Below the pieces are notes generated by a model. The model searched no databases. It had not been told where the DNA came from and saw only the letters and a program-made list of their open reading frames with translations. From Pseudomonas mosselii (GTDB lineage Bacteria; Pseudomonadota; Gammaproteobacteria; Pseudomonadales; Pseudomonadaceae), in the NCBI RefSeq assembly GCF_019823065.1, contig NZ_CP081966.1, forward strand, positions 1,519,501 to 1,583,500: DNA of 64,000 nt. The letters run 5' to 3'. Shown here piece by piece: positions 26,818 through 34,832 of the stretch; positions within the stretch are counted from its first letter, which is position 1; each line of letters begins with the position of its first letter. Position numbers and translations under genes: made by a program.

Positions 26818-28692
26818 ATGAGTCACCCCTCGCAATTCACCCTGCTCGGCAAACGGCGCTTCCTGCCGTTCTTCATCACCCAGTCGCTGGGCGCCTTCAA
26901 CGACAACCTGTTCAAGCAGTCGCTGATCCTGGCGATCCTCTACAAGCTGAGCCTGGAAGGCGACCGCTCGATCTGGGTCAACCTCTGCGCCTTGCTGTTC
27001 ATCCTGCCGTTCTTCCTGTTCTCCGCGCTGGCCGGGCAGTTCGGCGAGAAGTTCGCCAAGGACCGGTTGATCCGCGCGATCAAGCTGGCCGAGATCGTCA
27101 TCATGGCCATCGGCGCGACCGGTTTCGTCACCCATCATCTGGAGTTGATGCTGGTGGCGCTGTTCGCCATGGGCACCCACTCGGCGCTGTTCGGCCCGGT
27201 GAAATACTCGATCCTGCCCCAGGCCCTGCGCGAGGAGGAACTGGTGGGCGGCAACGGCCTGGTGGAGATGGGCACTTTCCTGGCGATCCTGGCCGGGACC
27301 ATCGGCGCCGGGATGCTGATGTCCTCCAGCCAGTACGCGGTGCTGGCCGCCGCCGGGGTGGTGGGCACTGCGGTGCTGGGCTACCTGGCCAGTCGCTGGA
27401 TCCCACGCGCCGCCGCCGCCGCGCCGCAGATGAAGCTGGACTGGAACATCTTCAAGCAGTCCTGGCTGACCCTGCGCCTGGGCCTTGGCCAGACCCCGGC
27501 GGTGTCGCGCTCGATTGTCGGCAACTCGTGGTTCTGGTTCGTCGGTGCCATCTACCTCACGCAGATCCCGGCCTACGCCAAGGACTGGCTGCACGGCGAC
27601 GAGACCGTGGTGACTCTGGTGCTAACCCTGTTCTCGGTGGGCATCGCCGTCGGTTCGCTGCTGTGCGAGCGCCTGAGCGGACGCAAGGTGGAGATCGGCC
27701 TGGTGCCGTTCGGCTCGTTCGGCCTGACCCTGTTCGGCCTGCTTTGGTGGTGGCATTCGGGGGATGTGCCGGTCGGCGTCGTGCCCCATGACTGGCTGGC
27801 GTTGCTGGGCATGAGCCAGGCCTGGTGGATCATGCTGTCGATCGTTGGCCTGGGCATCTTCGGCGGCTTCTACATCGTGCCACTGTACGCGCTGATCCAG
27901 GCACGCACGCCGGAAGACCAGCGGGCCCGGGTGATTGCCGCCAACAACATCCTCAACGCGCTGTTCATGGTGGTGTCGGCGATCATCACCATCGTCCTGC
28001 TGAGCCTGGCCAAGCTGAGCATCCCGCAGCTGTTCCTGGTGGTGTCTTTGCTCAATATCGCGGTCAACGCCTACATCTTCCGCATCGTGCCGGAATTCAC
28101 CATGCGCTTCCTGATCTGGCTGCTCAGCCACTCGATGTACCGGGTCGAGCACCGCGAGCTGCAGCGCATTCCCGATGAGGGCGCGGCGCTGCTGGTGTGC
28201 AACCATGTGTCGTTCGTCGATGCGCTGTTGATCGGTGGGGCGATCCGCCGGCCGATCCGTTTCGTCATGTACTACAAGATCTACAATTTGCCGGTGCTCA
28301 ATTTCGTGTTCCGCACCGCCGGCGCCATCCCCATCGCCGGGCGTGGCGAGGACGAGGCCACCTACGAGCGTGCCTTCGCCCGTATCGCCCAGTACCTGGC
28401 CGACGGCGAGCTGGTGTGTATCTTCCCCGAAGGCAAGCTGAGTTCGGACGGTGAGATCGATGTGTTCAAGGGCGGGGTGAACCGCATCCTGCAGGAGACG
28501 CCGGTGCCGGTGATTCCGCTGGCGTTGCAGGGGCTGTGGGGCAGTTTCTTCAGTCGCGACCCGAACAAGGGTTTCTTCAAGCGCCTGTGGTCGCGGGTGA
28601 CCCTGGTGGCCGGCGCCGCCATCCCGGTGGAGGCGGCGCAGCCCGAGGCGCTGCGCGAGCAGGTGAGCCTGCTGCGCGGCGACGTTCGCTAA
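26818..28692 (+). CDS. LplT/PlsC-like MFS-acyltransferase fusion
   Basis: A 624-residue fusion. Residues 1 to about 410 are a major-facilitator domain resembling the lysophospholipid flippase LplT (QSLGAFNDNLFKQSL near the N-terminus is characteristic). Residues about 430-624 form a PlsC-type glycerolipid acyltransferase with the catalytic block NHVSFVDA (HX4D) and FPEGKLS. Together they would bring lysophospholipid to the cytoplasmic face and re-acylate it. The third domain seen in Aas-type three-part proteins, an acyl-ACP synthetase, is absent. The ATG at 26818 follows AAGGA. Confidence 0.88.
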   Translation: MSHPSQFTLLGKRRFLPFFITQSLGAFNDNLFKQSLILAILYKLSLEGDRSIWVNLCALLFILPFFLFSALAGQFGEKFAKDRLIRAIKLAEIVIMAIGATGFVTHHLELMLVALFAMGTHSALFGPVKYSILPQALREEELVGGNGLVEMGTFLAILAGTIGAGMLMSSSQYAVLAAAGVVGTAVLGYLASRWIPRAAAAAPQMKLDWNIFKQSWLTLRLGLGQTPAVSRSIVGNSWFWFVGAIYLTQIPAYAKDWLHGDETVVTLVLTLFSVGIAVGSLLCERLSGRKVEIGLVPFGSFGLTLFGLLWWWHSGDVPVGVVPHDWLALLGMSQAWWIMLSIVGLGIFGGFYIVPLYALIQARTPEDQRARVIAANNILNALFMVVSAIITIVLLSLAKLSIPQLFLVVSLLNIAVNAYIFRIVPEFTMRFLIWLLSHSMYRVEHRELQRIPDEGAALLVCNHVSFVDALLIGGAIRRPIRFVMYYKIYNLPVLNFVFRTAGAIPIAGRGEDEATYERAFARIAQYLADGELVCIFPEGKLSSDGEIDVFKGGVNRILQETPVPVIPLALQGLWGSFFSRDPNKGFFKRLWSRVTLVAGAAIPVEAAQPEALREQVSLLRGDVR

Positions 28693-28708
28693 GGGAAACG
28701 GAGGGAGG

Positions 28709-29026
28709 TCAGCTGGCGCTGACCTTCAGGCCGACCAGGCCGGTGATGATCAGGGCGACACTGGCCAGGCGGATGAGCGCCATGGATTCGCCGAACAGGA
28801 TGATCCCGGCGATCACCGTGCCGACCGCGCCGACACCGGTCCAGATAGCATAGGCGGTGCCCAGCGGCAGTTCCTTCATGGCCAGGCCCAGCAGGCCGAG
28901 GCTGATGACCATGGCGCCGACGGTGAGAATGGTCGGCAGGGGGCGGGTGAAGCCGTCGGTGTACTTGAGGCCGACAGCCCAGCCGACTTCGAACAGGCCG
29001 GCGAAGAACAGGATGATCCAGGACAT
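28709..29026 (-). CDS. sugE: Guanidinium exporter (SMR family, Gdx)
   Basis: A 105-residue four-helix small multidrug resistance protein of the SugE/Gdx subtype. The essential Glu13 sits in helix 1 ([18 protein letters not shown]), and [15 protein letters not shown] in helix 3 is the family signature. Gdx proteins export guanidinium in exchange for protons. The ATG at 29026 is preceded by GGAGA. The assignment to Gdx rather than to multidrug EmrE is strongly backed by the guanidine-II riboswitch in its leader. Confidence 0.94.
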   Translation of the reverse strand: MSWIILFFAGLFEVGWAVGLKYTDGFTRPLPTILTVGAMVISLGLLGLAMKELPLGTAYAIWTGVGAVGTVIAGIILFGESMALIRLASVALIITGLVGLKVSAS

Positions 29027-29051
29027 GGTAAGTCTCCATCGATTCAATGAT

Positions 29052-29100
29052 GGGGCCGTCCCCGGTATGTTCACGCACAGCGTCGTGAGGCCGTCCTCAC
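29052..29100 (-). promoter_or_regulatory. Guanidine-II (mini-ykkC) riboswitch
   Basis: Read on the minus strand, two small hairpins each present the same loop ACGG: GTGAGG-ACGG-CCTCAC (29085-29100) and GGGG-ACGG-CCCC (29052-29063), separated by about 21 nt. Two hairpins with ACGR loops define the mini-ykkC class, which binds guanidinium and raises expression. The GGAGA ribosome site lies 15 nt after the second hairpin (29033-29037), so control is probably at translation initiation. Confidence 0.9.
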
Positions 29101-29207
29101 AGTGCGCACTATACTGCACATTTGCCGCGGGCGAGGCAAGCGTGACGGATCAATGGTGCTTGTACCGGCCATCGTCACTGGCTGGCCGGTACGCATGTAC
29201 ACCTACG

Positions 29208-29861
29208 TCAAGACCAGCTCAGGATGGGCCAGCCATTGGTCTGCGCATGCTCGCGCAGCACCGGGTCCGGGTTCACCACGTGCGGGTGATCGACCTTCAG
29301 CAGCAGCGGCAGGTCGTTGCGTGAATCCGAGTAGAAACTCGCGCCCTCCAGGTTTTCCTGTTCCTGGTCCAGCCACTCCAGCAGGCGGGTGATCTTGCCT
29401 TCGCGGTAGGTGAGCACGCCGTGGGTCTTGCCGGTGAACACGCCGTTGACCGCCTCCAGCTCGATGGCCAGGTACTCGTCGACGCCCAGGCGCGCCGCGA
29501 TCGGTCCGACCAGGTGGGTGCCGCTGGCCGAAATGATCAGGATCCGGTCGCCGCGCTTGCGGTGTTCGGCGATGCAACGGCAGGCGTCGCCGTAGATGAT
29601 CGGCTCGATCACATCCTCCACCCAGGGCTCGACCAGGTGCTCGACCTCTTCCAGGGTACGCCCGGCGATGGGCTCCAGGCTGAAGGCCATGTAGTCCTCC
29701 ATCGCCAGGTGGCCCTTGCCGTAGGCTTCCATCAGCTCGTGGTCGCGCTTGAGGAAAGCCTTGCCGTCCACCCAGCCCAGCCGGGCCATCTGCTCGCTCC
29801 AAAGCGACGCGCAGTCGCCGTGGATCAGGGTTTCGTCCAGATCGAAGATTGCCAGTGCCAT
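29208..29861 (-). CDS. HAD-IB phosphatase in phosphonate-type operon
   Basis: A 217-residue haloacid-dehalogenase (subfamily IB, phosphoserine-phosphatase-like) hydrolase. Motif I is FDLDETL with nucleophile Asp7 and acid/base Asp9, motif II is ISASGTH, and motif IV is YSDSRNDLPLL. There is a helical cap between residues 15 and 85. The ATG has AAGGAG upstream. It is the last gene of the ABC-transporter operon (13 nt after the ATPase gene), so it probably dephosphorylates something derived from the imported compound. The substrate is unknown; HAD-IB members also include phosphoserine and phosphocholine phosphatases. Confidence 0.88.
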   Translation of the reverse strand: MALAIFDLDETLIHGDCASLWSEQMARLGWVDGKAFLKRDHELMEAYGKGHLAMEDYMAFSLEPIAGRTLEEVEHLVEPWVEDVIEPIIYGDACRCIAEHRKRGDRILIISASGTHLVGPIAARLGVDEYLAIELEAVNGVFTGKTHGVLTYREGKITRLLEWLDQEQENLEGASFYSDSRNDLPLLLKVDHPHVVNPDPVLREHAQTNGWPILSWS

Positions 29862-29874
29862 GCGTTGATGCTCC

Positions 29875-30864
29875 TTAGGCCACTTCCCGTAGCGCCGTGG
29901 GGTCGATCGACAAGGATACCCGCTGCCCGTCCGCGTGCAGGTCGGCCGCGCAGCGGTTGAGCACGTCGACCACCAGCTCGACGTCGCGCACCCGCACCCG
30001 GTAACGGATGACGTTGCCCAGCAGGCTGTGGCTGCGGATCTCGCCGTCGAGCTCACCGTTCAGGCCCAGGGTGATCGACTCCGGGCGGATTGCCAGGCGT
30101 CCGCTGACCGGGCGTTGCAGCAGGCGGCTGGCGCTGTCGGCGTCGAGCAGGTTGTAGTTGCCGATGAAGCCCGCGGCGAACAGGTCCACGGGCGCGGTGT
30201 AGAGGGTCTCGGCATCGCCGCTCTGGACGATGCGGCCCTGGTTCATCAGGACGATGCGGTCCGACATGGTCAGCGCCTCTTCCTGGTCGTGGGTGACGAA
30301 GATGGTGGTCAGCCCCAGCTCGCGCTGGATGGCGCGGATCTGCTCGCGCAGGTGCTTGCGGATGCGCGCATCCAGTGCCGACAGCGGCTCGTCGAGCAGC
30401 AGCAGGCGCGGGCGGGTGACCAGCGAGCGGGCCAGGGCCACGCGTTGGCACTGGCCGCCGGACAGCTGGTGCGGGTAGCGCCCGGCGAAGCTGCCCAGCT
30501 CCACCAGGTCGAGTACTTCGCGCACCCGCGCCTGGCTCTCGTCGGCCTTGACCTTCTGCATGCGCAGGCCGAAGGCGACGTTCTGTTCCACGGTCATGTT
30601 GGGGAACAGGGCGTAGCTCTGGAACACCATGCCGATGCCACGCTTCTGCGGGCTCAACGGCACGATGTCCTGGCCGTCGAGCAGGATCCGCCCGCTGTCC
30701 ACCGGGGTCAGCCCGGCGATGCAGCGCAGCAGGGTGGACTTGCCGCAGCCGGAGGGGCCGAGCAGGGTGACGAACTCGCCGCGCTCGATCTGGCAGTCGA
30801 TGTTCTCGAACACCGGGCTGCCGGCGTAGCTCTTTTGCAGTTTCTGTACGCTGACGAAGCTCAT
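29875..30864 (-). CDS. ABC transporter ATPase (PhnT-like)
   Basis: A 329-residue importer ATPase. Walker A is GPSGCGKST (36-44), the signature is LSGGQ, Walker B is LLLLDEP, the switch is HDQEEAL, and a C-terminal TOBE-like domain follows (from about 240). This domain set is typical of polyamine/iron/2-aminoethylphosphonate-class transporters. It sits 1 nt from the permease gene start-stop junction and upstream of the HAD gene in one operon. With a PhnR-like repressor beside the operon, a phosphonate-related substrate is the best guess. Confidence 0.9.
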   Translation of the reverse strand: MSFVSVQKLQKSYAGSPVFENIDCQIERGEFVTLLGPSGCGKSTLLRCIAGLTPVDSGRILLDGQDIVPLSPQKRGIGMVFQSYALFPNMTVEQNVAFGLRMQKVKADESQARVREVLDLVELGSFAGRYPHQLSGGQCQRVALARSLVTRPRLLLLDEPLSALDARIRKHLREQIRAIQRELGLTTIFVTHDQEEALTMSDRIVLMNQGRIVQSGDAETLYTAPVDLFAAGFIGNYNLLDADSASRLLQRPVSGRLAIRPESITLGLNGELDGEIRSHSLLGNVIRYRVRVRDVELVVDVLNRCAADLHADGQRVSLSIDPTALREVA

Positions 30865-30865
30865 G

Positions 30866-31660
30866 TCAGGTCTTGTCCTTGTTCAGGCGGTTGGCGACCC
30901 AGGTCAGCACCAGCACGAAGGCGAAGTAGGAGATGACCAGCGCGCTGTTGAAGTGGCCGCTGCTGTTGCGCATGTTGTTCAGGTACACCTGCAGGGTCTC
31001 GTAGCGGGTGCCCACCAGCAGGTTGGCGAACACGAACTCGCCGAACAGGAACGAGAACGACAGCAGCAGCGCCACCATCAGGCCCTTGCGCAGGTTGGGC
31101 AGCACCACCAGGAACGCCGCCTGCCAGGTACTGGCGCCGAGCAGCTGGGCGGCGTCCATCAGGTCGCGCAGGTTGATGGCCTGCAGGTTGTTGGTGATGG
31201 CTTGATACATGAACGGCAGGGCGATGGTGAAGTAGCAGCCGATCAGGATCCACGGCGTGCCGACCATGGCCATCGGCCCGCTGCCGTACAACTGCAGCAG
31301 ACCCACCGACGACACCACCGGCGGCACGGCGAACGGCAGCAGGATGAGGACGTTCATCAGCGCGTCGAGCTTGGGGAAGTGGTAGTGGACCACGAACAGC
31401 AACGGCAGGATCAGCAGCACCGAGAGCAGCAGCGCGCCGACGCATACCAGCAGCGACTGGCCGAAGGCGGCGAGAAAGCGCGGCTCGCTCCACAGTGCGA
31501 CGTACCACTTGAAGGTCAGACCGCTGGGCAGCAGGGTCGCCGACCAACTGGTGGCCAACGAGTAGAGCAGGGTGCCGGCCAGCGGCAGCAGCAGGATCAG
31601 GAACAGCAGGTACACCACCACGCGGTGGTAGAGCCCGCCAGCGTTGTTTTCAGCGCGCAT
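30866..31660 (-). CDS. ABC transporter permease, second subunit
   Basis: A 264-residue binding-protein-dependent permease with six membrane helices and the cytoplasmic EAA-type loop DAAQLLGASTWQAAFLVVLP, which contacts the ATPase. It belongs to the PotC/PhnV-like branch. The start overlaps the preceding permease gene by 11 nt, and its stop lies 1 nt before the ATPase ATG. Two different permease genes imply a heterodimeric channel. Confidence 0.88.
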   Translation of the reverse strand: MRAENNAGGLYHRVVVYLLFLILLLPLAGTLLYSLATSWSATLLPSGLTFKWYVALWSEPRFLAAFGQSLLVCVGALLLSVLLILPLLFVVHYHFPKLDALMNVLILLPFAVPPVVSSVGLLQLYGSGPMAMVGTPWILIGCYFTIALPFMYQAITNNLQAINLRDLMDAAQLLGASTWQAAFLVVLPNLRKGLMVALLLSFSFLFGEFVFANLLVGTRYETLQVYLNNMRNSSGHFNSALVISYFAFVLVLTWVANRLNKDKT

Positions 31661-32489
31661 GGTAGCTCCTCTTGAGCAGCCATTGATGGATCACCGTGAC
31701 CACGGTCATCAGGCCCACCAGCACCATCGCCAGGGCGCTGGCCAGGTTCGGGTCGAGGCTGATGTCGCCGGCCACCAGGCCCGCGATGCGGATCGGCAGC
31801 ACGTTGAAGTTGCCGGTGGTCAGGGCGTAGACAGTGGCGTAGGCGCCGAGGGCGTTGGCCAGCAGGATGACGAAGGTGCCGAGCAGCGCCGGGGTCAGCA
31901 CCGGCAGGCCGATATGCCGCCAGAACTGCCAGTGGCTGGCGCCGAGCAGTGCGGCGGACTCGCGCCAGTCCTCGCGCAGGGCGTCGAAGGCCGGGTAGAG
32001 CAGCAGCACGCCCAGGGGGATCTGGAAGTAGGTGTACACCAGGATCAGGCCGGTCTTGGAGTAGATGCTGAAGTCGCCGAGCAGGCCCATCTGCTTGAGC
32101 AGCAGCGTCAGTGCGCCATTGAAACCGAGCAGGATGATGAAGGCGAACGCCAGGGGCACGCCGGCGAAATTGCTGGTCATGTTGGCGAAGGCGCTGACGA
32201 AGTCGCGCAGTTTCGAGTCGACCTGGCGCAGTGAATAGGCGCCCAGGGTGGCGATGACGATGCCGAACAGGCTCGACCAGAAGCTGATCTCCAGGCTGCG
32301 TTGCAACGCCTGCAGGTAGAACTTCGAGGCGAAGACCTTGCTGAAGTTGGCCAGGCCCCAGCCGCTTTCGCCCTGCAGACTGTTTAGGGCGACCCAGGCC
32401 AGCGGCGCGATCTGGAAGATGATGAAGAACACGGCGAACGGCAGCAGGCAGAGCAGGGCCAGGTAGCGGCCGCGATGGCTTGCATTCAC
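31650..32489 (-). CDS. ABC transporter permease, first subunit
   Basis: A 279-residue permease of the PotB/PhnU-like branch, with six predicted helices and an EAA loop (ESAALLGASHWQFWRHIGLP). I chose the GTG at 32489, because it overlaps the upstream stop codon as GTGA and gives a normal short N-terminus (VNASHRGRYLALLCLLP); an ATG at 32555 would extend it by 22 residues into the hydrolase gene. It pairs with the next permease to form the channel. Confidence 0.86.
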   Translation of the reverse strand: MNASHRGRYLALLCLLPFAVFFIIFQIAPLAWVALNSLQGESGWGLANFSKVFASKFYLQALQRSLEISFWSSLFGIVIATLGAYSLRQVDSKLRDFVSAFANMTSNFAGVPLAFAFIILLGFNGALTLLLKQMGLLGDFSIYSKTGLILVYTYFQIPLGVLLLYPAFDALREDWRESAALLGASHWQFWRHIGLPVLTPALLGTFVILLANALGAYATVYALTTGNFNVLPIRIAGLVAGDISLDPNLASALAMVLVGLMTVVTVIHQWLLKRSYHAR

Positions 32490-33292
32490 TTGAGCAGCTC
32501 CCGGCAGACCGGTTTGTCGTGGGCGGCGCCGAGCAGCTCGCAGATCGTGCCGCACAGCTCGGTCTGCAACGGCTTGGCCGCGGGATCGAGGCTGAACGCC
32601 TCGCCGAACACGAACAGCGGCACTTCGCGTTCCTCGGCCAGCAGGCCGTTGTGCGAGCGGTCGTTGTTCATGCCGTGGTCGGCGGTGACCAGCACCTGGT
32701 AGCCCTCTTCGAGCCAGCGCGGCAGGTAGTCGGCCAGCAGGATGTCGGCGCTGCGGGCGGCGTTGCGGTACTGGCTGCTGTCCAGGCCGTGGCGGTGGCC
32801 GGCGTCGTCGATGTTCATCGGGTGCACCAGCAGGAAGTTCGGCGCATGGCGGCGGCGCAGGTATTCGGCGTCGGCCAGCAGGTGCGAGTCGGGGTAGTGG
32901 TCTGCGTAGTAGAACAGGCCGTGCTGGATCGGCAGCTTCGGCGCGTGGGTATGGCGGTCGCGCAGGGGGTCGAAGGGTGAGCGGTTGTACAGCTCGCTCA
33001 TCCAGTGATAGGCCGCGGCGGCAGTGCCCAGGCCGGCCTCGCGGGCGTAGTGGAACACGCTGCGCTGGTTGGACAGGCGGTTGACGTTGTTATGGACGAT
33101 GCCGCTGTCGATCGGCGGCACGCCGGTGAGGATGCATTCGTACAGCGGTCGCGACAGTGACGGCAGCTCGCACTCCACCCGGTACAGCGCGGCGCGGTCG
33201 GCCTCGACGTAGGCGTGCAGGTGGCCCATGGCATGGTGCGCGACCTGGTGGTTGAGGCCGTCGAGCAGGACCAGGATGACGTTGTGGTTCAT
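32486..33292 (-). CDS. Phosphodiesterase/alkaline-phosphatase superfamily hydrolase
   Basis: A 268-residue type I phosphodiesterase/nucleotide pyrophosphatase family protein. Two-metal ligands are visible: Asp11 in VLLDGLN, the nucleophile Ser47 in LPSLSRP, NIDDAGHRHG (Asp/His) and TADHGMN (Asp-His). The family includes phosphonoacetate hydrolase, sugar-nucleotide pyrophosphatases and phosphodiesterases. There is no signal peptide, so it acts on the compound after import. It lies inside the transporter operon between the binding-protein gene and the permeases, which suggests it cleaves the substrate; the exact bond (C-P or P-O) is unknown. Confidence 0.88.
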   Translation of the reverse strand: MNHNVILVLLDGLNHQVAHHAMGHLHAYVEADRAALYRVECELPSLSRPLYECILTGVPPIDSGIVHNNVNRLSNQRSVFHYAREAGLGTAAAAYHWMSELYNRSPFDPLRDRHTHAPKLPIQHGLFYYADHYPDSHLLADAEYLRRRHAPNFLLVHPMNIDDAGHRHGLDSSQYRNAARSADILLADYLPRWLEEGYQVLVTADHGMNNDRSHNGLLAEEREVPLFVFGEAFSLDPAAKPLQTELCGTICELLGAAHDKPVCRELLK

Positions 33293-33332
33293 TTATGACT
33301 CCGAAAAAGCGGGGAGGGCTTTGCCCTCCTTT

Positions 33333-33412
33333 CGCGACGCAAGGCCGCTCCCACAGAGGTAGTGCAAACCTCTGGGGCGACGTGGGCCCTGTGGGAGCGG
33401 CCTTGCGTCGCG
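33333..33412. repeat. Inverted pair of REP elements inside transporter operon
   Basis: Two 24-nt arms (33333-33356 and 33389-33412) with core GTGGGAGCGGCCTTGCGTCG face each other, separated by 32 nt. A further stem GGAGGGC/GCCCTCC lies just to the left (about 33313-33329). The pair lies between the binding-protein gene and the rest of the operon. It may stabilise the upstream transcript or lower read-through. Confidence 0.85.
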
Positions 33413-33446
33413 ATGGGCTGCGCAGCTGCCCCGGGTTGGCCCAGCC

Positions 33447-34505
33447 TTACTCCATCTCGATGATCACCTGCTCCTGCCACTTCTGCGGCAGGGCCTTGGA
33501 GGTCGCTTCCCAGGCTTCGGCGTTCTTGATCGGCTGGGCGGCCTTGTACTGCTCGTTGGGCAGCAGCTTGGCCTGCACGTCCGCTGGCAGCTTCAGGTGC
33601 TCGGCGCGGATTGGCCGGGCGTGACCGATGGCCAGGTTGGTCTGCCCGGCATCGCTGAAGATGTACTCACGGGCAAGCTTGGCCGCGTTCGGGTGCTTGG
33701 CGTATTTGTTGATGATGGTGGTGTAGCCGGAGGTGATCGAGCCGTCCGATGGGATCAGCACCTCGAAGCGTTTCGGGTCGATCTGGTCGCGGTAGCTCAG
33801 GCCGTTGAAGTCCCATACCACGCCGACTTCCACCTCGCCCTTCTCGAGGGTCTGGATGGTCGGGTTGGCCAGCGACAGGCGCTTCTGCTGGGCCAGCTTG
33901 GTGAACAGCTGCAGGCCCGGCTCAATGTTGCTCTCGTCGCCCTTGTAGGCGATGGCGGCGGCGAGCACGCCGTTGGCGGCCTGGGCGGCGGTGCCGACGT
34001 CACCGATGGCGACCTTGTACTTGCCCTTTTCCAGGTCGTGCCAGGTGGTCGGGCGTTCGTCTTCCTTGACCAGGTCCTTGTTGATGATGAAGGCGATGGT
34101 GCCGGTGTAGGCCAGCGCCCAGTGGCCGTCCTGGTCCTTGGCCCACGCCGGCACCTGGTCCCAGGTGCTCGGCTTGTAGGCCTGGGTGACACCCTTGGCG
34201 ACCGCGATCGGACCGAAGGCGGCGCCGACGTCGCCGATGTCGGCGCTGGCGTTGTCCTTCTCGGCGTCGAACTTGGCGATCTCCTGGGCCGAGCTCATGT
34301 CGGTGTCGCTGTGCTTGAGGCCGTATTTTTTCGCCAGGTCGTCCCAGGTGCCTTTCCAGTTGGCCCAGGCATCGGGCATGCCCACGCTGTTGACGGTGCC
34401 TTCCTTGCGGGCGGCGTCTTCAAGGGCCTTGAGGTCCTGGGCCATGGCCGAGGTGCAAAAAGCGATGGCCGAACCGAGCAGTGACGCCATGAACAACTTT
34501 TTCAT
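33447..34505 (-). CDS. ABC transporter periplasmic binding protein
   Basis: A 352-residue extracellular solute-binding protein. The signal peptide MKKLFMASLLGSAIAFCTSAMA is cleaved before QDLKAL. It is a class-II-type binding protein of the iron/polyamine/2-aminoethylphosphonate superfamily. Segments such as ADIGDVGAAFGPIAVAKGVTQ and YTGTIAFIINKDLV are typical of the hinge and first lobe. It is the first gene of the operon, transcribed divergently from the PhnR-like repressor. Ligand is inferred only from context: a phosphonate or organophosphate. Confidence 0.87.
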   Translation of the reverse strand: MKKLFMASLLGSAIAFCTSAMAQDLKALEDAARKEGTVNSVGMPDAWANWKGTWDDLAKKYGLKHSDTDMSSAQEIAKFDAEKDNASADIGDVGAAFGPIAVAKGVTQAYKPSTWDQVPAWAKDQDGHWALAYTGTIAFIINKDLVKEDERPTTWHDLEKGKYKVAIGDVGTAAQAANGVLAAAIAYKGDESNIEPGLQLFTKLAQQKRLSLANPTIQTLEKGEVEVGVVWDFNGLSYRDQIDPKRFEVLIPSDGSITSGYTTIINKYAKHPNAAKLAREYIFSDAGQTNLAIGHARPIRAEHLKLPADVQAKLLPNEQYKAAQPIKNAEAWEATSKALPQKWQEQVIIEME

Positions 34506-34569
34506 CCGAAGCTCCTTTGGTGGGTGCCTTGCATTCGTTGTTATGAACAGAAGCGGTGCTTGCGAACCC

Positions 34570-34583
34570 CTGGTCTAGGTCAG
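34570..34583. promoter_or_regulatory. Probable PhnR-like operator (transporter side)
   Basis: CTGGTCTAGGTCAG is an imperfect palindrome 65 nt upstream of the binding-protein start. It matches 11 of 14 positions with the perfect palindrome before the repressor gene. This is a good fit for a GntR dimer site. Confidence 0.6.
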
Positions 34584-34804
34584 CAAACCTTGAGCCAAGG
34601 TAGGCCTGTTGCGTGACAGTTTGATGTAAGAAGAAGGAGTGGGTGGCAGGCCGATGGCTCTCGGGATACAGCGTAGACCACATCGAAAGCCTTGAATCGC
34701 GTGGCCTGGCCCGGATCTGGCAAGTCCCTGGGCGAGGCTTTGTCACAGGATGTTCATCAGCCTTGCCTAGGCTTGTAGCCATCGCCACATGCCCCTTTAT
34801 GGGG

Positions 34805-34818
34805 CTGGACTAGTCCAG
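34805..34818. promoter_or_regulatory. Perfect palindromic operator before phnR-like gene
   Basis: CTGGACTAGTCCAG is a perfect 14-bp palindrome 15 nt before the ATG of the GntR gene. It is a suitable autorepression site and resembles the site on the transporter side of the same spacer. Confidence 0.7.
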
Positions 34819-34832
34819 ATAGGTAACCTTTG

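Larger units (their letters stand above)
34506..34832. promoter_or_regulatory. Divergent promoter region of transporter operon and phnR-like gene
   Basis: A 327-nt spacer between the binding-protein gene (left) and the GntR gene (right), with two operator-like palindromes at each side, listed separately. The middle part shows no gene. AAGGAG lies in front of the binding-protein ATG. Confidence 0.6.
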
